Made by a program: the position numbers and the translations under genes. A stretch of 6,094 nt of DNA from assembly GCA_030650265.1 (NCBI GenBank), contig JAUSEJ010000252.1, positions 1-6,094 of the forward strand, read 5' to 3'. This document shows, one piece after another, positions 1 through 6,094 of this stretch. The stretch's first letter is position 1. Every line of letters begins with the position of its first letter. Below the pieces are notes generated by a model. That model worked only from the letters and a program-made list of their open reading frames with translations, was not told where the DNA came from and ran no database searches. This stretch comes from Dehalococcoidia bacterium. GTDB taxonomy: Bacteria; Chloroflexota; Dehalococcoidia; JACPQF01.

Positions 1-636
1 GATGGTCACGCCGTGCGGCGCTAAGTCGGCGGCTTTGAGCAACAGCGAACCCGAGCCAGAGGTCGGGTCATAGAGGCTCTGGCTCTGCGATTGCGCGCCG
101 GCGATGCCGATCATTTTGGCCATGATACGGGAGACCTCAGCCGGCGTGTAGAACTGTCCCTTGCTCTTGCCGGATTCTGTGGCGAAGTTGCGCATCAGGT
201 ACTCGTAGGCGTCGCCCAAGAGGTCATCGCCCTCGGCGCGATTGCTCCGGAAGTCGAGCGCCGGTTTGTCGAAGATGGCAACAAGGTTGGATAACCGGTC
301 CACCATGTCCTTGCCATTGCCTAGTTTATCGGGGTTATTGAAGTCGGCGACGTCGATCACGCCCTTCAGACCGTTGGCCTCGGCGAGCTTGCCGATGATC
401 TTGTTGATCTTGTCGCCGATCTCCTTGTCGCCTTTGAGGGCGACCATATCGGCGAAGCTGCCGCCCGGGGGAACGTCGAGCAGCGCATCGGCTTGACCGG
501 CGTATTTGTCGGAGACATATTTCACGAAGAGAAGGACGAGGACGTAATCCTTGTACTGCGAGGCGTCCATGCCGCCGCGTAACTCGTCGCAACTCTTCCA
601 GAGAGAACTATAGAGTTCTGATTTCTTGATTGGCAT
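1..636 (-). CDS. hsdM: Type I restriction-modification DNA methyltransferase subunit M (N-terminal 212 residues, runs off left edge)
   Basis: This is the modification subunit of a type I restriction-modification enzyme, which with HsdS methylates adenine in a bipartite site using S-adenosylmethionine. I translated it by hand on the minus strand. It is open from ATG at 636 to base 1 (212 codons, no stop or frameshift); the family is about 500 residues long, so more than half lies outside. The N-terminus (MPIKKSELYSSLW, then DELRGGMDASQYKDYVL) is the family's helical N-terminal domain. Next come a GDDLLGDAYEYLM block at about 136-148, the GQFYTP motif at 160-165, and SAM-binding motif I (DPTSGSGSLLLK) at 190-201. 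The usual Cys of DPTCGSG is Ser193 here. The catalytic NPPF/Y motif would lie beyond the edge. The start is supported by AGGAG at 646-642, 5 nt upstream. hsdS and hsdR are not in the window and are expected to the left. Confidence 0.95.
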   Translation of the reverse strand, partial: MPIKKSELYSSLWKSCDELRGGMDASQYKDYVLVLLFVKYVSDKYAGQADALLDVPPGGSFADMVALKGDKEIGDKINKIIGKLAEANGLKGVIDVADFNNPDKLGNGKDMVDRLSNLVAIFDKPALDFRSNRAEGDDLLGDAYEYLMRNFATESGKSKGQFYTPAEVSRIMAKMIGIAGAQSQSQSLYDPTSGSGSLLLKAADLAPHGVTI

Positions 637-944
637 ATGGGCTCCTACCAAACTCTTGCACAACACTTCTCACGTGCACGGACAGGCCGCCAATCTTGAC
701 AAACTTTTCAGTGGTTTTGTAAACGCGATGTTATGTCCACATCATTCGACGAAGCGCAAGAAGCTGACGGGCTGTCTGAACCCATATTAGCACCCGTAAG
801 GGCGGTGGTCAAGGATTTTGGTGGCGTTGTTTGCAAAGAGGATCAGGCCAGATTCCTGAAGGCCTGCCGGGACGACTCCATAACAGATTCTCTGTCACAG
901 TCTGGGCTTCGACCACCGGTTCCTTGTTTCTCCGGTTGAAAGAC
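637..944. other. Intergenic region between hsdM and the DUF4143 remnant
   Basis: I find no gene I can support in these 308 bases. The region holds the ribosome-binding site and the candidate promoter of hsdM. A second, opposite-facing promoter-like pair is present on the plus strand: TTGACA at 696-701, a 16-nt spacer and TGTAAA at 718-723. It would start transcripts just before an ATG at 733 that opens a 68-codon frame to 939. That frame has no ribosome-binding site and no recognisable product, so it is not annotated as a gene. Confidence 0.5.
784..812 (-). promoter_or_regulatory. Candidate sigma70-type promoter for hsdM with extended -10
   Basis: On the minus strand there is a -35 box TTGACC (812-807), a 17-nt spacer and a -10 box TAATAT (789-784) preceded by TGC, an extended -10 element. 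The box sequences and spacing are read directly; promoter activity is inferred. Transcription would start near 777 and run left into hsdM, giving a 5' leader of roughly 140 nt. The leader contains the overlapping palindromes CACGTG (671-676) and CGTGCACG (673-680). I see no convincing leader peptide or terminator hairpin in it. Confidence 0.5.
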
Positions 945-1244
945 CTATGGACGACATGGGGCGAGGGATGGCGTATCCAGCAGGAGAAGCAACTCTGCCG
1001 TGGGCAGCGCATAGACGGCCCCGGCAGCAAGTTCAGACTCTCGACTGCGGGTTGCGATGAAGCCGCCGCCGGCCTCTGCGACGTGCCGCGCAGCGCGTTC
1101 GTCGATGTTGTGCTGGTACTTAACCTCAAGAAGGATGGTGTTGGACTGAGGTGGAGCGAAGACGAAATCGATCTCGCGCCGGTTGTCGGGCCGCCAGTAA
1201 TAGACCTGATTGCCAAAGGCTCGTTTCGGATTGATGGTCAACAT
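945..1244 (-). pseudogene. C-terminal remnant of an AAA ATPase with a DUF4143 domain
   Basis: Read leftward from ATG 1244, this frame gives 99 residues that resemble only the end of the AAA_14/DUF4143 family of predicted ATPases. The YYWR block lies at residues 15-18. It is followed by the PD-(D/E)xK-like pattern E24-I-D26-F-V, then L-L-E40-V-K42-Y. A hydrophobic tail (AVYALPTAELLLLLD) matches the usual C-terminus of the family. Full-length members have about 380-450 residues, with a Walker A/B ATPase domain in front. No such domain is found upstream in any frame: the frame stays open to 1544, but residues before about 1235 look non-coding and run through the perfect palindrome at 1283-1311. 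The best reading is a gene truncated by deletion. A short standalone protein is possible, but there is no clear ribosome-binding site. The full-length family has no settled function and is often found in accessory, toxin-antitoxin-rich regions. Confidence 0.7.
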
Positions 1245-1282
1245 GGCCCCCACCCGCTGCCCATGGTTTCGGGCGTCTAGCT

Positions 1283-1311
1283 GAAATTGGCTAGTCAGAC
1301 TAGCCAATTTC
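1283..1311. repeat. Perfect 29-bp palindrome (14-bp arms, one central base)
   Basis: The left arm GAAATTGGCTAGTC (1283-1296) and right arm GACTAGCCAATTTC (1298-1311) are exact reverse complements around a single A at 1297. The symmetry stops at the next bases (T1282, C1312). A one-base centre and the lack of a T-run on either side argue against an intrinsic terminator. Perfect symmetry without a loop fits a binding site for a dimeric or tetrameric DNA-binding protein, such as an antitoxin or small repressor, but that is inference. It lies just upstream of the truncated DUF4143 frame and about 330 bp before the acyl-CoA synthetase gene. Confidence 0.9.
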
Positions 1312-1436
1312 CCACAACGACAAAGAGGGAGGAGCTTTGCTGGTTCAAAGCGGTTGAGTTCGAGATATTTGGGGTGAACTGCTGTGTTTGGCTGGCTGGT
1401 GCTTAATCTGAATTGGCCAAAAAACCGCGACTGCGA

Positions 1437-1465
1437 TTGACGCTTTCCCCCTGGTATGATACACT
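1437..1465 (+). promoter_or_regulatory. Candidate promoter for the acyl-CoA synthetase operon
   Basis: Two overlapping readings exist. The stronger is an extended -10 element, TGG followed by TATGAT (1452-1460), five of six matches to TATAAT, with no good -35 box at the proper distance. The other is TTGACG (1437-1442), a 17-nt spacer and TACACT (1460-1465), four of six matches. Either would start transcription near 1467-1472 and give a leader of about 170-177 nt before the ATG at 1644. No other promoter-like sequence of this quality was found nearer the gene. Confidence 0.4.
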
Positions 1466-1535
1466 TCTTCTCAGACACACGACTTGATGGTTTGGTGTGG
1501 TAGCTTTCACGGGGGTTCAAGCCTGACGTTCTACT

Positions 1536-1566
1536 TAGTCGCAAAATGCTCTCCTAGTCGCATAAT
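1536..1566 (+). repeat. Imperfect 12-bp direct repeat in the presumed leader
   Basis: TAGTCGCAAAAT (1536-1547) and TAGTCGCATAAT (1555-1566) differ at one base and are spaced 19 bp start to start, close to two helical turns. They lie about 80-108 bp before the start codon of the acyl-CoA synthetase gene and downstream of the candidate promoter. Tandem half-sites for a transcription factor are possible; chance duplication cannot be excluded. Confidence 0.5.
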
Positions 1567-1643
1567 TGCCCCTCACAGAACCAGGCAGGAAAGAAGAAAG
1601 CTCGGTGGGGTTTATCTATGGTCGTGGGCCAAAGGTTTGAAAC

Positions 1644-3779
1644 ATGCTGGGGCAGTTTTTCTCACCTAAAAGTGTTGCCGTAGTCGGCGCCGCGAGAGAG
1701 CCGGGCAAGGTGGGCTACGGCGCTCTCAAGAACGTTATTGACTCCGGCTTCAAAGGCAGAATCTACCCGGTAAATCCCAAGGCGGACAACATCCTTGGCC
1801 TCAAGTGCTATCCCTCGATCAAGGCAATTCGGGGCAAGATCGATCTCGCAGTGTTGGCCATCCCCGCGGCTGCCGTCCTCTCCGCTGTTTCCGAGTGCGG
1901 TCACAAGGGCATAAAGGGCATAATCGTTCTGGCTGCGGGCTTCCGGGAGGTTGGCTCCGCGGGGGCCGCTCTGGAAAAAGAGGTGCTTTCTGTTGCCCGC
2001 CAATTTGGTATGCGGATTCTGGGGCCCAACTGCCTGGGGCTGATCGACACCCATACGCCGGTAAACGCCAGTTTCGCCGTCGGCATGCCCATCCGGGGCG
2101 AGATCAGCTTCATGTCCCAATCGGGCGCTCTCTGCACGGCGATTCTGGATTGGGCGCTTAAGCAGGAATTGGGCTTCGCCAAGTTTATCAGTCTTGGCAA
2201 TAAGGCCGACATAGATGAGATAGACCTTCTCAACGAATGGGCGGCAGACGAGCATACGCGCGTGATAATCGGTTACCTCGAAGGCATTAGCGAGGGGCGC
2301 CGGTTGATGAAGGCAGCGCGGGTGGTTACGAAGAACAAGCCGGTGGTAATGGTCAAGGCCGGCGTCACTGCCGCGGGGAGCCGGGCGGTGTCGTCCCATA
2401 CGGGATCGCTGGCCGGCTCGGATTCGGCCTATGATGCCGCCTTCCGGCAATCCGGCATCATCAGGGCAAAGTCGGTTGAAGATCTGTTCAATTTGAGCGT
2501 GGCCTTCTCCTCTCAGCCTCTGCCGCAGGGATCGCGACTCGCTATTGTCACCAACGCCGGCGGTCCCGGGATCATTGCCACGGACGAGACTGAGCGCAAT
2601 GGGCTTCGTCTTGCTACGTTTACCAAGGAGACAATAGACCATCTTCGTGCCAATTTGCCGTCGTCGGCGAACGTGTACAACCCCATCGACGTGATCGGCG
2701 ACGCTCGCTCCGATCGCTATCGAGTAGCGGTAGAGGCGGCTCTGGGCGACCCTGGCGTTGACGCCCTTCTTGTCATTCTTACCCCTCAGATTATGACGGA
2801 GATTGAGGCTACGGCAGATCTGGTAGTGGAAATGTCCAAGAAACACGGCAAGACCGTGCTTGCAAGTTTCATGGGTGGGCTTCGGATCGAGCCCGGGGTG
2901 CGAATACTGCGCGAAGGGGCAGTGCCAAACTACGAGTTTCCTGAGAAAGCGATTGCCTCTTTAGCAGCTATGTATGGGCAGCAGCGCTGGATTCAGAAAC
3001 CGATCGAGTCGCCAACGTTGTTTGATGTCAAGAAGGACGAGGTGCAGCGAATCCTGGCGCGCGCTTCGGCAGACAAACGGCAAACGTTGGGTGATGTCGA
3101 GGCGCGCGGCGTATTGTCAGCTTATGGCTTCCGTGTACCCAAGGCCATGCTCGCGCGGTCCGGTGAACAGGCCATAGAATTCGCAAGGCAGATCGGCTAT
3201 CCGGTCGTTCTCAAGGTTGTTTCGCCGGAGATCCTTCACAAGTCCGATGTCGGTGGCGTGATGATCAATCTCCAGAACGACGACGAGGTAGGCGACGCCT
3301 ACGAGTCGATCATGACAAGCGTGCGGCGTTATATGCCGGCCGCCGTCATCCGGGGCGTCGAAGTGCAGGAGATGGTGAAAGCGGGAAAAGAGACCATCGT
3401 TGGCCTGGCCAAGGACCCCCAATTTGGACACATGCTCATGTTTGGTCTTGGTGGTATCTACGTCGAGGTACTCAAGGACGTCAGTTTCCGCATCACCCCT
3501 CTAGCTCGCAGCGATGCCAAAGAGATGATCGCCGAGATTCGCTCGTATCCGCTTCTGGTTGGCGTGCGGGGCGAAAAGCCGGTTGACCTGGACGCCATTG
3601 TGGACGCCCTTCTTCGCCTTTCCCAGTTAGCGGAAGATTTCCCGCAGATCAGAGAACTGGACATAAACCCGTTAAAAGTTGGGGATCGAGGACAGGGCGC
3701 CGTGGCCGTCGATTGTCGTCTTGCTTTTGAGCCCGATGGATTAGCTGGACTCCCAAGCCCAGAAAAGGTGGAAGTGTGA
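1644..3779 (+). CDS. ADP-forming acetate--CoA ligase (acyl-CoA synthetase), fused alpha and beta subunits
   Basis: This 711-residue enzyme of the NDP-forming acyl-CoA synthetase family interconverts acyl-CoA + ADP + phosphate and acid + CoA + ATP, normally yielding ATP in anaerobes. The N-terminal CoA-binding Rossmann domain (about 6-100) opens with FFSPKSVAVVGAAREPGKVG. A succinyl-CoA-ligase-like region follows, with GPNCLG at 127-132, MSQSGA at 157-162 and YLEGI at 211-215. SSHTGSLAGS contains His252, which aligns with the phosphorylated His of the alpha subunit. The C-terminal ATP-grasp domain (about 480-700) has the SPEILHKSDVGGV motif with His532, the second phosphoryl-carrying His of the beta subunit, GLGGIYVEVLKD at 601-612 and ELDINPLKV at 671-679. 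Both key histidines are present and the frame is intact, so it is probably active. There is no GNAT domain, so it is not a Pat-type lysine acetyltransferase. An in-frame TGA at 1638 just before ATG 1644 fixes the start; the ribosome-binding site is weak (AAAGG near 1631). The acyl substrate (acetyl, propionyl or aryl-acetyl) cannot be decided here. Confidence 0.93.
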   Translation: MLGQFFSPKSVAVVGAAREPGKVGYGALKNVIDSGFKGRIYPVNPKADNILGLKCYPSIKAIRGKIDLAVLAIPAAAVLSAVSECGHKGIKGIIVLAAGFREVGSAGAALEKEVLSVARQFGMRILGPNCLGLIDTHTPVNASFAVGMPIRGEISFMSQSGALCTAILDWALKQELGFAKFISLGNKADIDEIDLLNEWAADEHTRVIIGYLEGISEGRRLMKAARVVTKNKPVVMVKAGVTAAGSRAVSSHTGSLAGSDSAYDAAFRQSGIIRAKSVEDLFNLSVAFSSQPLPQGSRLAIVTNAGGPGIIATDETERNGLRLATFTKETIDHLRANLPSSANVYNPIDVIGDARSDRYRVAVEAALGDPGVDALLVILTPQIMTEIEATADLVVEMSKKHGKTVLASFMGGLRIEPGVRILREGAVPNYEFPEKAIASLAAMYGQQRWIQKPIESPTLFDVKKDEVQRILARASADKRQTLGDVEARGVLSAYGFRVPKAMLARSGEQAIEFARQIGYPVVLKVVSPEILHKSDVGGVMINLQNDDEVGDAYESIMTSVRRYMPAAVIRGVEVQEMVKAGKETIVGLAKDPQFGHMLMFGLGGIYVEVLKDVSFRITPLARSDAKEMIAEIRSYPLLVGVRGEKPVDLDAIVDALLRLSQLAEDFPQIRELDINPLKVGDRGQGAVAVDCRLAFEPDGLAGLPSPEKVEV

Positions 3780-4834
3780 TGAAGAAGCTTTACATTACCT
3801 CGGTAGAAGCCTATATTGGCAAGAGTGCCATGTGTCTCGGACTGGCGATGAACTTCCAGCGCAGAGGTTTGAAAGTCGGTTACATGAAGCCACTGGGAAC
3901 GCTGCCGGTCAAAGTAGATGGCAATTATACGGATGAGGATTGCGTGTTCATTTGCAAGTCCTTACAGTTAACAGATCCTCTGTCCGCCTGCGCGCCGGTT
4001 TTGCTAACGGAGAGCTTGCGAGAGAAGGCCTTGAAAGGGCAAGTTGAGGATCTTGGCCCCAGGATAAAGTCCGCCCAAGAGCAGATTGCGGGAGGCAAAG
4101 ATATCATCGTTTATGAGGGAGCGGCGGATATCTCGCAGGGAAGATCATTGAATCTAGCGGCGCCCCAGATGGCGGGGATACTTGACGCCAAAGTGCTACT
4201 GGTGGCCAAATACCATCATGATTATTCGCTGGACAAGATATTGCACGCTAAAGATATGCTCGGAAGCCAACTTATAGGTGTCATTATGAATTCGGTTCCT
4301 CCCGATCGGCTGCCCGAGGTCAACAAGGATCTGGGCGGCTTTCTCTCACGCCATGGATTGCGGTTGTATGGAGCGGTTGGCATCGATCCGGCCTTGATGG
4401 GCGTTGCTGCCGGAGAACTGGCAGAGATGCTGGATGGCGAGGTTCTCTGTTGCGCCGACCATCTGGATGAGATGGTCGAGACTTTCATGATTGGCGCTAT
4501 GGGGGTGGATTCCGCCCTGCGCCTGTTCCATGGGCAGCCCCGCAAGGCGGTGATTGTCGGCGGCGATCGCTCCGATATTCAGCTCGTTGCTTTGGAGACG
4601 CCGACCAGGGCGCTAATCCTCACCGGCAATCTTCGTCCTGTTCCTATGGTTCTCAACCGCGCCGCCGAAAAGGGGGTGCCGGTGATCCTCGTCAAGGAGG
4701 ACACAGTGACCACTGCAAAGGCAATCAACGAAGTCATGGGTCGCATCCGGTTGGGCCATCCCAAGCAATTGGTGCGGCTGGAGGAACTGGTCAAACAGGA
4801 CGTCAGCGTCGATGAACTGCTGCAGGCAATTTAG
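3779..4834 (+). CDS. BioD-like P-loop/DRTGG-domain protein (free-standing Pta N-terminal-like, putative regulator)
   Basis: This 351-residue protein resembles the N-terminal, non-catalytic part of long phosphotransacetylases and is often named 'phosphotransacetylase family protein'. Residues 1-~240 form a dethiobiotin-synthetase-like P-loop domain. It has SVEAYIGKSAMCLGLA (8-23, with GKS at 14-16), YMKPLG at 35-40, VYEGAADISQGRSL at 111-124, hydrophobic KVLLVAKY at 138-145 and GVIMNSVP at 167-174. A DRTGG domain follows (about 256-330): VIVGGDRSDIQL at 258-269, LILTGN at 279-284 and VPVILVKEDT at 300-309. The phosphate-acetyltransferase catalytic domain is missing, so it is unlikely to make acetyl phosphate. 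I chose ATG 3779 rather than GTG 3776: the ATG overlaps the upstream TGA by one base and AAGGTGG (3765-3771) lies 7 nt before it. In E. coli Pta the matching region helps sense metabolites. By analogy it may bind nucleotide and tune the preceding synthetase, but this is inference. Confidence 0.82.
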   Translation: MKKLYITSVEAYIGKSAMCLGLAMNFQRRGLKVGYMKPLGTLPVKVDGNYTDEDCVFICKSLQLTDPLSACAPVLLTESLREKALKGQVEDLGPRIKSAQEQIAGGKDIIVYEGAADISQGRSLNLAAPQMAGILDAKVLLVAKYHHDYSLDKILHAKDMLGSQLIGVIMNSVPPDRLPEVNKDLGGFLSRHGLRLYGAVGIDPALMGVAAGELAEMLDGEVLCCADHLDEMVETFMIGAMGVDSALRLFHGQPRKAVIVGGDRSDIQLVALETPTRALILTGNLRPVPMVLNRAAEKGVPVILVKEDTVTTAKAINEVMGRIRLGHPKQLVRLEELVKQDVSVDELLQAI

Positions 4835-4882
4835 TCTAGCGCTGTCAGAGTGTTCGATGCACACATAGCAGCAACGAAATAA

Positions 4883-6094
<1,212 letters not shown>

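Larger units (their letters stand above)
1236..1643. other. Intergenic region upstream of the acyl-CoA synthetase gene
   Basis: About 400 bases carry no gene I can support. In order they hold a perfect 29-bp palindrome (1283-1311), a partial repeat of its left arm (CTGAATTGGC at 1408-1417, ending in the palindrome TTGGCCAA at 1413-1420), a candidate rightward promoter near 1437-1465, and an imperfect direct repeat (1536-1566). Short open frames occur, such as 1484-1669 on the plus strand, but they lack family resemblance and convincing ribosome-binding sites. Confidence 0.5.

Noticed and set aside
604..619. Inverted repeat AGAACT-ATAG-AGTTCT inside hsdM
   Set aside because: It encodes the normal conserved ELYSS residues near the N-terminus, and arms of six bases are expected by chance.
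733..939. Open frame of 68 codons on the plus strand with a promoter-like pair just upstream
   Set aside because: It has no ribosome-binding site and no recognisable family, and it overlaps the better-supported minus-strand hsdM promoter. Kept only as part of a finding.
831..1280. Open frame of 149 codons on the plus strand
   Set aside because: It lies antisense to the DUF4143 remnant, whose family motifs are recognisable on the minus strand; the plus-strand translation shows none.
1283..1311. Palindrome as an intrinsic transcription terminator
   Set aside because: There is no T-tract on either strand, the outer stem is AT-rich, and the one-base centre is not a natural RNA loop.
1490..1545. 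tRNA-like GGGTTCAAGCC string in the leader
   Set aside because: The bases flanking the would-be T-loop (GGGGG and CTGAC) do not pair, and no acceptor or anticodon stems can be built around it.
1662..2846. Long open frame (394 codons) on the minus strand
   Set aside because: It lies antisense to the clearly coding acyl-CoA synthetase. Its translation is rich in Arg, Gly and His without any domain, so it is a mirror-frame artefact.
1644..3779. Possibility that the synthetase-like protein is a Pat-type protein lysine acetyltransferase
   Set aside because: There is no C-terminal GNAT domain after the ATP-grasp region, and both phosphoryl-carrying histidines (252 and 532) are present, as in catalytic ADP-forming synthetases.

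Overview
The window comes from a bacterial genome of moderately high GC content (mid-50s % by eye) and joins two unlike neighbourhoods. The left part (1-1643) looks accessory. A type I restriction-modification methyltransferase gene (hsdM) runs leftward off the edge. Behind it lie about 1 kb of poorly coding DNA, a C-terminal scrap of an AAA-ATPase/DUF4143 gene, and a perfect 29-bp palindrome. The right part (1644-6094) is tightly packed housekeeping metabolism on the + strand: a fused alpha-beta ADP-forming acetyl(acyl)-CoA synthetase, a translationally coupled BioD-like/DRTGG protein related to the N-terminal region of long phosphotransacetylases, and enolase, which runs off the right edge.

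The organism cannot be named from sequence alone. A bacterial enolase beside a fused ADP-forming acyl-CoA synthetase and a free-standing Pta-N-like protein suggests an anaerobic or fermentative lineage that conserves energy from acyl-CoA thioesters. From general familiarity with such gene orders I lean to Chloroflexota (Dehalococcoidia-like), with low confidence.

Layout: 1-636 (-) hsdM, 5' part only, no frameshift over 212 codons; a good sigma70-type promoter for it on the minus strand at 784-812; 945-1244 (-) DUF4143 C-terminal remnant; 1283-1311 palindrome; about 1452-1460 candidate extended -10 element for the metabolic genes; 1536-1566 imperfect direct repeat in the presumed leader; 1644-3779 (+) acyl-CoA synthetase; 3779-4834 (+) BioD-like/DRTGG protein, overlapping the previous stop codon by one base; 4904-6094 (+) eno, 69 bp further on.

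How the genes may work together: enolase supplies phosphoenolpyruvate in lower glycolysis, and the ADP-forming synthetase makes ATP from an acyl-CoA, typically acetyl-CoA derived from pyruvate. The protein between them has no phosphotransacetylase catalytic domain. Its coupling to the synthetase suggests a regulatory or sensing partner. This is the least described item in the window. I see no CRISPR array, tRNA or rRNA, no intact mobile element, and no clearly new defence system; the left side could continue into a larger defence locus beyond the edge.
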